Assembly (NCBI GenBank): GCA_027943335.1
Contig: BSBK01009268.1
Location: 310,001-374,000, forward strand
Length of the DNA: 64,000 bases
Direction of reading: 5' to 3'
DNA from: Chamaecyparis obtusa
Lineage: Eukaryota; Streptophyta; Pinopsida; Cupressales; Cupressaceae
This document shows positions 23,906 through 36,035 of this stretch, one piece after another. The notes under the pieces are model-generated. The model was not told the DNA's origin, made no database searches, and saw only the letters and a program-made list of their open reading frames with translations. The position numbers and the translations under genes were made by a program. How positions within the stretch are numbered: position 1 is the first letter of the stretch; each line of letters begins with the position of its first letter.

Positions 23906-26900
23906 GTCCTTGGACCCCTTACGACCCATTTCAACATATTAATACACTTTAGAACCATAAAGTGTGCCTTAAGGGGTCATAGGAAACCTTAAGACACCTT
24001 AATGGTTCTAATGTGTATTAATGTGTTTAATGGGTCCTAATGTGGCTCAATGGGTCCTAAGAGGTCTTTAGGCTCGTTACAACCCATTGAGACCCCTTAC
24101 AACACATTTTGACAGATTAGAGCCATAAAGTTCCTTAAGGGGTCATAGGACCCCTTAAGGCACACCTTATGGTTCTAATGTGTCTTAATGTGTTGAAATG
24201 TGTCGTAAGGGGTCTCAAAGGGTACTAATAGGGCCTAGGACCCCTTAAGACCCATTTGGATATGTTAGTACACTTTAGAACCATTAATGTGTCTTAAGGG
24301 GTCATATGACCCCTTAAGGCACACTTCATGAATGTTTTTAATGTGTATTAATGTGTCAAAATGGGTCTTAATTTGTCTCAATGGGTCCTAAGGGTTATTT
24401 AGACCTATTAGGACCCATTGAGACACCTTACAAATTTTTTTGACAAATGAAGACACATTAGAACCATAAAGTGTCTTAAAGGGTCTTTAAGGGTCTTAAT
24501 GTTTCTTAATGTGTCAAAATGGGTCTTAATGTGTCAAGATGTCTCGTAAGGGGTTTCAATGGGTCCTAATAGGTCTAAAGACCCCTTAGGACACGTTATG
24601 GTTCTAATGTGTATTAATGTGCCGAAATGGGTCTTAGTGGGTCCTAACAGGTCATAGGACCCCTTACGACCCATTTTGACACATTAATACACTTTAGAAC
24701 CATAACATTTCCTAAAGGGTCCTAGGACCCCTTAAGACACATTAATGGTTCTAATGTGTACTAATGGGTCTCAATGGGTCCTAATGTGTCTCAATAGACC
24801 CTAAGAGGTCTTTAGACCCATTAGGACCCATTTAGACTCCTTACGACAGTTTTTTGACACATTAAGACCCATTTTGAGATATTAAGACACATTTCAACAT
24901 ATTAACATGCATGTGTCTTAAAGGGTCCTACGACCCCTTAAGGCACACTTTATGGTTCTAATGTGTCAAAATGGACCATAAGGGGTGTTAATGGGTCCTA
25001 ACAGGTCCTAGGACTCTTACGACCCATTTCGACACACTAGGATCGATTTCAACACATTAATACACATTAGAACCATTAATGTGTCTTAAGGGGTCCTATG
25101 ACCCCTTAAGGAACACTTTATGTTTGTAATGTTTATTGATGTGTCAAAATATGTTTTAATATGTGAAAATGGGTCTTAATGTGTTGAAATTTTTCGTAAG
25201 GAGTCTCAATGAGTCCTAACATGTCTAAAAATCCCTTAGGACCCATTTTGACACATTAATACACATTAGAAGTGTATTAATGTGTCAAAATTGGTTGTAA
25301 GGGGTGGTATGACCCATTAGAACCCATTAAGACCCCTTAAGAGTAGTTTCGACACATTAATACACATTAGAACCATAACGTATCCTAAGGGGTCTTATGA
25401 CCCCTTAAAGCGCACTTTATGGTTCTAATGTGCCTTAATGTGTCGAAATGTATTGTAAGGAGTCTCAATGGGTTGTAATGAGTCCTAGGACCCCTTACAA
25501 CACATTTTTACACATTCATATGCACTAGAACAATTAATGTGTGTTAAGGGGTCCTATGACCCCTTAAGGCACACTTTATGGTTCTAACATGTCTTAATGT
25601 GTCTAAATGTCATGTAAGGGGTGTCAATCAGTCTTGATGGGTCCTAGGACCCCTTACGACACATTTTGACACATTAGCACCCATTTTGACACATTAATAC
25701 ACATTAGAACCATTAATGTGTCTTAAGGGGTCCTATGACCCGTTGAGGCACACTTTCTGGTTCTAATGTGTATTAATGGGTCAATGAGTCTTAAGGGCTC
25801 CTAGGATCCATTCAGACCCCTTACAACATATTTTGACACATTAGGACACATTAGAACTATAAAGTGTGCCTTGAGGGGTCATAGGACCCTTTAAGACACT
25901 ATATGGTTCTAATGTGTCTTAATGTGTCAAAATGGATCCTAATGTGTTCAAATGTGTTGTAAGGAGTCCTAGGACCTATTAAGACCCATTGAGACCCCTT
26001 ACAAGACATTTTGACACATTAAGACACATTAGAACCATAAAGTGTGCCTTAAGGGGTCCTATATGGTTCCTTAAGGGGTCATAGGACCCTTTAAGACACT
26101 ATATGGTTCTAATGTGTCTTAATGTGTCAAAATGGATCCTAATATGTTGAAATGTGTTGTAAGGGGTCCTAGGACCCATTATGACCCATTGAGACCCCCT
26201 ATGACACATTTCGACACATTAAGACACATTAGAACCATAAAGTGTGCCTTAAGGGGTCATAGGACGCTTTAAGACACTTTATGGTTATAATGTGTCTTAA
26301 TGTGTCAAAATGTGTCATAAGGAGTCTCAATGGGTTATAAAGACCCCTTAGGACCCATTGAGACACATTAATACACATGAGAACAATTAATGTGTCTTAA
26401 GGGGTCCTTGGACCCTTTAGAATACGCTATTATTCTAAAGTGTATTAATGTGTCAAAATGGGTTGTAAGTGGTCTTATGACCCATTAAGAACCATTAAGA
26501 CCCCTTAAGACCCATTTTGACACATTAATACACATTAGAACCATAACGTGTCCTAAGAGATTATATGACTCCTTAAGGAACACTTTATGGTTATAATGTG
26601 TCTTAATATGTTGAAATGTGTTGTAAGGGGTCTCAATGGTTCCTAACAAGTCCTCGGACACCTTACAACACATTGGACACATTAGGACCCACTTCAACAC
26701 ATTACTACACATTATAATAGTTAATGTGTCTTAATGGGTCCTAGGACCCCTTACGACCTGTTAGGACCCAGTAAGACCCCTTATGGCCCATTTTGACACA
26801 TTAATACACATTAGAACCATTAATGTGTCTTAAGGGGTCCAATGACCCCTTAAGACATGCTTTATGGTTTTTATTTGTCTTAATGTGTCTTAATGTGTTT

Positions 26901-27436
26901 TAAGGGGTCTCAAAGGGTCCTTACGGGTACTAGGACCCCTTACAACACATTTTGACACATTAATACACATTAGAACCATTAATATGTCTTAGGGGGTCAT
27001 ATGACCACCTAAGGCACACTTTATAGTTCTAATGTATCTTAATGTGTCAAAATGTGTCATAGGATTCTCAATGGGTCCTAATAGGTCCTGGGACCTCTTA
27101 CGACACATTTTGACATATGAGGACCCATTTTGACACATTAATAGACATTAGAACCATAAAGTGTTCCTTAAGGGGTCCTAGGAGCCCTTAGGACACGTTA
27201 TGGCTCTAAAGTGTATTAATATGTCAAAATGGGTCATAAGGGGTCTTATGACCTAATAAGACCCGTTATGGCCCATTTTGAAACATTAATACACATTAGA
27301 ACCATTAGTGTGTCTTAAGGGGTCCTATGACCCCTTAAGACACACTTTATGGTTCTAAAGTATATTAACATGTCAAAATGGGTTGTAAGCGGTCTCAATG
27401 GGTCTTAATGGGTCCTACAGGGTCTTTAGACCCCTT
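23043..27436. repeat. Decamer-phased palindromic array, block 2 (about 4.4 kb)
   Basis: This continues the same 10-bp word system for over four kilobases. Two kinds of dyad centre, CCTAGGA and CCTATGA, alternate about every 70-90 bp. The longer arms include CATTAGAACCATAAAGTGTG on one side and its inverse on the other, so most of the array can fold back locally. Stops in both strands and the small open frames inside are not genes. The array ends abruptly at a TGTTAGAA LTR-like boundary at 27437. Confidence 0.9.
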
Positions 27437-27874
27437 TGTTAGAATAAATGAGAGGGGAGATGAATTAGTTAAGTCAGTTATCCTACAGTCCCAAACTCCC
27501 AGATGTACTTTTCAAAATGTTTTCAACAATCTTTGTAGCTCGGTAAGATAAAATATCTAACTGTCTGTTCATTTACCGAATACCAAGAATTATCCAAAGT
27601 GTGATTACCAATTAAATCAATTATACAATATGTAAAGTATGATAGAAAAACAATCATATAAAATAACACATAACACAATGATTTAATGTGGAAACCTTGT
27701 TAAGGGAAAAACCACCTGGGACCACTAACCCAAAATAATTCACTCTTTTGAAGTGAGCTCAGTTAAGAGCCAACCCTATTAAAGGTTACAATACACACTA
27801 TTAGGTGTGATCTGGTTAGAGGATTGGTCACTAAGATACTAGGCCTTTTTTGATATAATATCTAAAATATAACA
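27437..27874 (-). repeat. Possible LTR, minus strand
   Basis: Read on the minus strand it ends in CTCATTTATTCTAACA and contains AACAAGGTTTCCACATTAA near its middle, phrases typical of the 3' half of plant copia LTRs and similar in style to the copia LTR at 37940-37993 (CTCTCAGTTATC, then CTAACA). The minus-strand start could be TGTTATATTTTAG at 27874. No target duplication was found, and no primer site adjoins. Confidence 0.4.
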
Positions 27875-28204
27875 TGTCTATCGAATGTCTAAAATAACAT
27901 GTAATGTCGACTAGGGCCATGTCCCAATCCATGACCTAAATATAAAATAAATATATATGTTTCATGCGTACATGTCAAATAAATTAAATACTTATAAATT
28001 AAAAAATATTATATAAATACATCTAAAATTCCCCGTCAGTCATGCTCCATGGGATCGCCAGGTGTCTATAAATCTCCATAACCTAACATACTATCAGAAA
28101 GACACTTGAGTACGTACATTTATAAATATTAATAATTTTAATTCAAATTTTTAAAATAAATATGTACTCAATTAGACTCACATGTACATAAGTAAATTAA
28201 ATAT

Positions 28205-29524
28205 TTAATAAAAATTTAAATAAACATGTATAATGTAGAAGTATATAATGCTCTCCCGATATTGCTCAAGTCTAAATCGTATAATGACACTTGTGAGGGA
28301 TCAATCTGATCATCTATAAGAAATGTAGTGCAAAGTCGACATAATGAAAGAGGAACCTGGGTAGGGGGAGGTGCATCATCGTAAACCATAGTCTGCTAAA
28401 GAGCTATAGATGGTGTAGGAAAATTCTCTTTTCTTTGTACACTCTGACCACCTGATCCAGTAGAATCTCATGAAAGAATGTGGATGACATGTGCTAATAT
28501 CCCACTTAGAGGAATCCTAGTGACTGTCTGTAAAACCTTATATGTAGAAATTAGATCACTAGATAAAAATGCACACATACGATGCAAAGAAGCAACATTT
28601 GATAAAGAAGCAACCTCAAGGAAAGATGGTATGTCTGCTATCTGGTATAGATCATCTGTGCTAGAGGATGCAGGTTTAGGAATAGTAGTACAAGAATGTA
28701 ACATGTATCTCTTGCAGTGGTCAGATGACATCTTGTGAACTTGTGTCATGATACTCATGATATTAGAATACATATCCCTCCTAGTGTCATCTGGTACACT
28801 CTATCCTACAATCATTATTTCCAAACCTTTTGGTATAACCAATAGGTTCAGACCCACCTTTCCCTTCTTATTAGTAGGTGTGGGGGCATCAACTGGCCTG
28901 AATCTATCTAATAGACATCCCCTCCCCTAACCAGCATAACTTGGAAAATCTGTGTAATCGACCTCATAATGAATTTTAAATTCTATAAATAATTATGTGC
29001 AAAAATATAATGGAAGCTCATCCTTTTGGGGCCACCTATGAGGAGAATCCAACCAATCAAGATATATAAAAGGTGCAACAAGGTCATTTGTATACCTAGT
29101 AACCATGTAGCCTCTGACCTAAGCCATGTCTGTGTAATGAGGAAACACAGTCTTAACCATAGCGATGGAGACCTCAGATTCGATCTATGTGTACTTCACA
29201 GTGTCGGTAATACTGTGAGACATAGAACTATAAAGTATCAATACTGATTCTATCATAAGGGTTGTATGATTCAACTATATGAGTCATACAAAACAACTCC
29301 TCTCTAATACTATTCACCCGATCCCTATTAGGGAGGGTGGTGGATGTATCAATAGTATGATCGAGAATCTCGATCAAGTGAGTCAATCTAGCAATAGTAT
29401 CTGTAAATAACTACTCCCTCTCCTCTCTAGAAGATGTAGATCTATGTGTAGAGTGGGCACAACCACCCCCTGAACACTAGCATCTCTTGATGATGCAGAT
29501 GTTTCCCCAGAATGGGATGCCATG
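28205..29524 (-). pseudogene. Decayed minus-strand protein-coding region, family not recognised
   Basis: A coherent reading frame runs from about 29060 down to 28205 on the minus strand, broken by stops near 28465, 28795 and 28900 and a few more. Readable pieces include KIHYEVDYTDFPSYAG, VGLNLLVIPKGLEIM, VPDDTRRDMYSNIMS and DDQIDPSQVSLYDLDLSNIG. Upstream, a likely N-terminus at the ATG at 29524 reads MASHSGETSASSRDASVQG, and TIARLTHLIEILDHTIDTS appears in another frame. Several stops are TAG or TAA where Trp or Gln would fit. It could be a transposon-borne protein or a retroelement gag. No function is claimed. Confidence 0.45.
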
Positions 29525-29759
29525 TACGATAGAGAGAAAATGTATATGTGAAATTATGTAGATACGTATATGTATATAAATCTCTACACATGCATACAAA
29601 TATATGTACAATATTTAAAAAATAATCTAGTTTTTAAAGGACGTGCATGTACACATGTTATGATCATCTAGAGAATTTGTAAAAACTATATATAGGTCAT
29701 GCAATATCTCAAGTACATAATTTAAAAGTTCAATACGATAAAAAAATGAATGATATCTG

Positions 29760-30700
29760 AAGTATACATATGGTTCATTATATTCAAGACTGGACATATT
29801 AACTAGGTTTGAAGTACATGTGGAACTTAACTAGGTTAGTTCTAAGTAAATGACTACATGTTAACTAGTTCGTTAAAACTAGGAACTAAAAGTAACCTGG
29901 CTAGTTCTAGGTTTGAACTATAGTTAATTGTACCTGAACTACACATGTATAGCATCTACTTGATGTTTTTAATTGTAGTTTGTCTTGTATAGATATGGGA
30001 ATTTAATTAAACATGTAATGTTTGGAATGATTGAAAGTGAACTTGTTACATTTTACAAATTAACAACATTTAAATATGTAGATTTAATCTAGAGAAACAT
30101 GATAAAAAAATTGAATTATATTTATAATTCAAGCATATTTAAATGTGTACATGTGTACATATACATGTAAATCACAAATTTGTACAACTTTCAAACATAT
30201 AAATAAAGTTCTTAAATGTACATGTGTGGTTAATTATTCTAGATTAACTAGGTTTCAAGAATGAAACTAACTTGAGGTTAACTAAATTTCACTAGGTTTT
30301 AACTAAGTTATAGGTGTAGTTTTTTTTCAGTATGGTTGATAAAGGTTTTAACTAAGTTCAAGACTAGGTTAACTAGGTTGACTAGGTTGACTAGGTTAAA
30401 GTTATGTTTGGTCAAGTATGGTTAACTAGGTTATCTAAGTTTGACTAAGTTTTAAAAATAAGTTTGAAATATATGGAACTAACTAGGGTTATTCAAGTAA
30501 TTTTGAATAGTTTTGAATTACACATGGTTAACTATGTTAACTAAATTTGAATAATATCTCTAGAGCTAATGTTAACTAGGTTATTTTGAAAATTTTGACT
30601 AGATTAACTAAGGTGAAAACTAGGTTAGTTCTACAATTAACTAGGTTAACTACAGTTAACTAAGTAAACTAGATTTGAATTATGGTTACTTCTATCTGAA
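29760..30700. repeat. Short-motif array (GTTAACTAGGTT type), copy 1
   Basis: Dense repeats of 9-11 bp around the words GTTAACTAGGTT, TTGACTAGG and TTAACTAAG. The left 300 bp are more complex and are shared with 34614 onward (CTTGATGTTTTTA, GTAGATTTAATCTA, TTTATAATTCAAGCA). No coding sense. Confidence 0.75.
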
Positions 30701-30705
30701 CTATG
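30701..30705. other. Target-site duplication, left (CTATG)
   Basis: The five bases CTATG flank the TG start of the 3.9-kb LTR and recur at 34614-34618 after its CA end. Confidence 0.8.
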
Positions 30706-33700
30706 TGTCATGCCCCTAACAGTCTCAGGCTTTACTTTTCTATGTTATGTTATGTTATGTTATGTTATGTTAGATTTCTATGAGTTTGAACTCTGACTTC
30801 GTTCATTTGAACTTTGTTATTTGGATTAAATATGTTTATCTCTGTAATTCTGCCAGACACTCAGAGAATTATGTCTATTTCTGTTGCTTAATGAGTCTTT
30901 TTCTGATGACAGAATTGGCTTAGACTGAATTTTGAATATTGGTTTGATTATGAAATAAGGACAATTTAAATGGTTAGTCAATTGTCAAATTATTGGTTCA
31001 TTATCATTATTATGGTTAATTGTATCTTAATGACTATAGATAGTATATAGAGAATTATTGTTATTTAATGTTAATCAAATTCTGAATTCAAAAATAAATA
31101 AACTTGTATATATGTATTTTTATACATATAAATATGAGCAATTGTTTTAGTAATTATGTTGTTTATCTTTTACTAAAACTATATGAATTATCCAAGTTAG
31201 TATATCCTATTTTGTATGTTAGTAGGAGGTTAGTGTGATGAAGTGTTAGTTATTTGGCATTGTCATGCGCTGTTATCTTTGATGTTTAAGTTAGTAAATT
31301 GACTAATGTTATTAACAAAGATATGTATTAATCTATCCCTAAGTCTTCTTATTATAATCTGGCTCGAAGACATGACTTATCGGCAGGATTTTAATGCACT
31401 ATCATCGCATTGAGGTGTTAGTGGGGTTTAAGTTGTTTTCGGGTTATGGGAATTGTACTTTGTTGGACATTTGGCAGGTAATGTGTTGTGTTTACTGCAA
31501 GAGATAAGTTTGCATTGAATGAACTTATCGATGAAAACTCATTGTTGTGTTTGATGACCGTCATTAGCTCTGGTGAAGAGTTGTAGTTGGATTTTGACTC
31601 CATTTTTCACCATGTTATTCTGCAAGAGTTTGGGTAAACAGTTGGTTATGGACTTGTTTTCCTATTGTATCTTACATGATAAGTGGCTTGGGATGGAAAG
31701 GGGTTTTCACAGCAAGTTAAACCCTTCTGTTCATGGTCATTTAGGAAGTTGGGTGTTTCATACCCTTATCTTTGCATTTTGGGCTCTCTTGCACGGCATT
31801 TTGGTAGTCTGTGAAGCTCACCAGGCAGGGGCTAGCTTTGGCATTTTGGCTTTGGATATCTCCTCACACGAATACTAGGCAGGGGCATTCCCTCACCTTA
31901 TCCTCTATTTCCATTTTATGTTCTGCAAATGAAAATTAATGGAATGTTGATTACCACTATTTATTAGTCGATGAATGTGAGGTTTTGTGTTTGAATACTT
32001 TGTGAGTTCGGTCATGAATCGGTCCTTTTCTTTCTTGGATAGATTAAGAAGTCATTTTAGTTAATAAATGTTGTGATTAGTGGAGAAATTTGGAAACGAA
32101 TGACTGTTTAGTAAGAGATTGGTTTTAGTGTGGTATTAAACACATGTTTTTAATATGTTGTTTTCGAGCATAATGTGTTGGGGAGGTTTTCTCTGAACCG
32201 AGTATGGATTTGGCAATGTTTTAGTTAAGTTTGTGCTGAACTATGGGAATATAGTTATTGCAAATGATATATGGTTATTTCCTAGTGTGTTTTGGTGTCG
32301 ATGTATACTTTATCTTTGGTCAGTATAAAGGGAGTTAATCAGGAATGTGAACCAGTTTGGAATACAGGATGAGTGTTTGTTAAAAAATTTCTTTAACGAT
32401 GTTCTCACATTGTACTTGTTGTTGGGAACACTGTAGCAGCATAATGTATTCAGTTTGTTACAGTCTTGGTTATAAGGTGAAATCGGGTTTTTCTACCACT
32501 GTCATTAACCGAAGTTGGTATCGATGTTTTCTTTTGAGCTGTATTGAGGAAATAGGGATTAGTGGTATTTCATAGTGTTATTAGATACCTGTCATATTTT
32601 GTATTTACACTTGCAACATAAGTGTGGATTAAAGTATTTTTTTTGGGTGAACTCCTTTAGTTATCTGGTGTCGATGTTTTGTCAAATGGGTGTTTGTCAC
32701 TGTATGTATCAGTCAATAGAGAAATGTGTATATCTTTGGTTATGTCAAAACTTGATTGCGAGCTTTATGATTCTTCAGTAATTATCACCAGTGTGTAATA
32801 CAATTGTAACGACATTAGGAAATGTTAAGGGATTTATAGGAAAGTCAATTACTATCTTGATTTAGACAGTAAGGAAAAACACTTTGGTATTTTGTTTAGA
32901 GGTAGAAGTCGGTTATTATTATTATTCTGTCATTATTTTATGTATTCAACAGATTTAGTAGTATATTAAGGTAGATGTATTATGTGACAAAACTGTGATG
33001 ATTAGTATGGTTTTTCTATTGCATATTTATGGACTTAAACTATTAATTACAAGTTTATGCAATTAGAAACATATATATATATATATATACCTGCTGGGAT
33101 ATGTATATGTATACACAAGCTGTGGTGTATACATGTACATACGCCAACATGTATATAATAGATGCTATGATTATCATTCTAAACTATTAATTACAAGCTT
33201 ATATAATTATATATATATATATATATATACCTGTTGGGATATGTATATGTATACACAAGCCATGGTGTATACATGTACATATGCCAACATGTATATAAAG
33301 GGGTAAACTTGTAATTAATAGAGAAGAATGTATGACCAATTAGTTTAATAAATCGGTTATGGCAAGCTTGTATGTTTGTTAAAAGTGATGGGTGTTGTGT
33401 TGATTCAGTTGATATATAATTATGTTAGTTCTTTTCTATTCAATGGAATCATGAATTTAATATGGACATTTTATTGTACAGTTTCAGATTTAATGTTAAG
33501 TTAATGTGGAGATTATTATTTGATTGGAATTGAGATGGAGAAAGAATTGTGATCTTTTCATCTTTTGAGAAGCATCATGTTTATGAATGTATGTTAAGGA
33601 ATATGGAAACATGGTTTTGAAATGGATCTTTAATTGCTATTTCAATTTTGTAAATTGATGCAATAGAAACAGAGTGTTAGTGAAATTGTGTAATGTAGTT

Positions 33701-34613
33701 CATTTCACTGCTTTCATTAATTGCTAGATCAAGTATTTTTGAGATAATGCAAGTATGATCCTTAGATTGGGGGCTGACACTAGTCTAGTACCTTGTGATG
33801 ATAGAATTTCTGTCAGTTGTGACTGACACTAGTCTATATCCTTATGGGAAAGAATTTATGTCAGTTGTTTAATTAAGTGATAATTATAAATTCAAGGGTT
33901 ATGGGTTTCAATTAACAAGATAAAACATTATGGTTTCATCAGACATAATGGATTACTACGAGGTTCCTTATGGATACATAGCGTAGGTCCTTATGTGGAC
34001 ACCCATGAACTATTGGATCATTACTTTGTCATTTTCTTTGCGAGTTTATTTCTGTTAGAAAGAGATATAGTGCTTGATGATTTTGGTGTAAAAGAATGGA
34101 ATTATGTTATTTAGTTTTCAATTACATCTGTATTTAATCTGCATAAATGTTTTATTATACTGACTTTTATGGTTGTAGATATTGGAGATGTTTCATTTTC
34201 TTTATCATTGTGACTGAGCCCTATTTTCTATTTGCGTTTGTGTTCATTTTGATTTTCAGGTTTTAGATGGATAAATCAATGAGTATGGGACAGTGGATAG
34301 CAGTTGTTAAGATTTATGGGAAACAGATAATTTCTTGGTTTTTAGTTATCAAAACTATTCGTAGAATGTAAAGGATTGGTTAAGATGGAAATTTTGTTTT
34401 GGAGACTAAGTCTTTGAATAAAGAGTATTCTTATTACTCTGATGTAATTCAGTTGAAATCTATAAAGCTCTTAGAAGCAGTTGCTATGATTTTATGTATC
34501 AGTTTGTAATTTTAGTAAAAAAAAAAAATTACTATGGTTCTATGTGGTTTTGTTTATGGTTGTATCTTCTTTAGTATCATCTTTTATCTTTAAGTATAGA
34601 TACGGGTGTTACA
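30706..34613 (+). mobile_element. Probable solo LTR, 3.9 kb, with 5-bp target duplication
   Basis: It begins TGTCATGCCCCTAACAG and ends GATACGGGTGTTACA, typical ends of long plant Ty3/gypsy LTRs. CTATG is duplicated on both sides. No internal copy of the start was seen, and there is no primer site, polypurine tract or polymerase motif, so a solo LTR left by LTR-LTR recombination fits best. It contains a (TATGT)n run at about 30741-30772 and an inverted-repeat insertion at 33040-33321. Open frames inside (for example 31573-31878) show no known domain. A large non-autonomous element is the alternative. Confidence 0.72.
33040..33321. repeat. Tandem pair bounded by 18-bp terminal inverted repeats
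   Basis: CTATTAATTACAAGTTTA at 33040-33057 is exactly inverted at 33304-33321. A near copy of the left end sits at 33184. Between them two copies of an approximately 130-bp unit each contain an AT microsatellite and a TGTATACAC/GTGTATACA hairpin. It resembles a MITE that duplicated once; no target duplication was found. Confidence 0.7.
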
Positions 34614-35330
34614 CTATGTATCTAGTGATGTTTTTACAGGTAACATAAATTATACAGGAATAAATTTCTAATGTTTCAAATGATTCAAAGTGTTTGTTAC
34701 ATTTTACATTAACATTTAAAAATTAAATATGTAGATTTAATCTAAACATGATAAAAAACTGAATGATATTTATAATTCAAGCACAAATTTATATATGTAC
34801 ATGTACACAAATCACATTTCTACAACTCACATAAATAAATGATAAATGTATCTGATTATTTATTCTAGATTAACTAGGTTTGATGTATGGAACTAACTAG
34901 GTTAACTAAGTTTCACTATGTTAACTAAGTTAAGTAGGTTTGAAGTACATCAAGGTTGATTAGTTTGACTAAGTTAACTAGGTTGACTAGGTTAACTATG
35001 TTTGTTCAAGTATGGTTAACTAGGTTGTCTAAGTTTGACTAAGTTAACTAAGTTTGAAATATGGAACTAACTAAGGGTAAAATTAATTTTGTATAGGTTT
35101 TAATTAAGGTTAACTACGTTAACTAAATTTGAATAAGATAGCTAAGGTTAACTAGGTTAACAAAATTTGACTCAGTTAACTAAGGTTAACTACGATTAAC
35201 TAAGTCAACTAGATTTCAACTATGGTTAACTAATGATAACTATGTTAAATAAGGTTAACTAATTTTTAATAGATTAACTACATGTTAATTAAGGTTAATA
35301 AAATTAATAAGCTTTAATTTCACTATATAT
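34614..35330. repeat. Short-motif array (GTTAACTAGGTT type), copy 2
   Basis: Same motif family and same left flank as 29760-30700, so the two are diverged copies of one unit of roughly 700-760 bp. The solo LTR sits at the junction between them. Confidence 0.75.
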
Positions 35331-35796
35331 CATTTAACAAAAAAAATTACATTATAAAACATAGTTAAAATTAATTTTAACAATCTAACATAAATACAAA
35401 TTATCCTAGAATAATCATTAAATAAATTAATATGCATATACGTAATAAAAAAAATTAAAATTGTTTTTGAAACAAAAACCTACCTGGTCTGGCTGAAATT
35501 CTCAAAAGAACTCCATAATCTTTAGAAGCCGCTATGGTTGAAATGAGTCACTTAGAGCCTATGGTGAGAATATATAGGTTTTCTACATTTCGGTCGAAAC
35601 ATGGTCAGACCAAAACTAGATCGACTGAACTAGTTCCCATCGAAATAGTGAAGACATGTCAATGCCACCTAGTTGAGACTGACTTCGGTCGAAACGTGTC
35701 GATTGTCCTCTACTGCAAGACAGGTTCATACTTTTACCCAATTATTTTGGTCATAAGGTTGTTGAATGTAAGATGAGGAAATAATAGAAGGCTTGA
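35331..35796. other. Spacer with an unrecognised short open frame
   Basis: AT-rich to 35480. An open frame at 35534-35776 encodes 80 residues without recognisable motifs; it contains the DNA phrase CGGTCGAAAC twice. It is not called a gene. Confidence 0.35.
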
Positions 35797-36035
35797 TGTT
35801 TTAGTTGTCATAAGGTTGGTCAGAAATAAATCAATGCAAAAATAAAGTCTCTAATCTAGTTAGGAAGAGTGGAATAAAAAATATCTTTTATGAGAATTGC
35901 TATGTATGTCATAGTTATGGTCACAAGAATAATAAATGAAGATCTAGAGTTCAGTTAGTGAGATCAAGTCAAATGAATGTCGATCATTTCAACTATGGTC
36001 AGATTGGTCATTATGCTAACACATGCACAGCTGGT
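35797..36035 (+). pseudogene. Remnant of a gag-like protein with three zinc knuckles
   Basis: Three CCHC-like units can be read in order: CFSCHKVGQ at 35797, CYVCHSYGHKNNK-stop at about 35900, and HFNYGQIGHYANTC ending near 36027. Each has lost one or more of its four metal ligands. CCHC knuckles bind nucleic acid in retroelement Gag proteins. The surrounding sequence to 36831 has many stops and no polymerase motif, so this is a scrap of an older element next to the copia insertion. Confidence 0.5.

Noticed and set aside
26485..26712. Open frame on the minus strand within the decamer array
   Set aside because: Its residues are a direct translation of the repeat; there is no domain, and the frame breaks whenever the word changes.
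27437..27874. Target-site duplication around the reverse LTR
   Set aside because: CCCTT on one side and TGTCT on the other do not match, so only a low-confidence LTR call is kept.
31573..31878. 101-codon open frame within the solo LTR
   Set aside because: No homology recognised, no splice or promoter context, and chance open frames of this size are expected in 3.9 kb.
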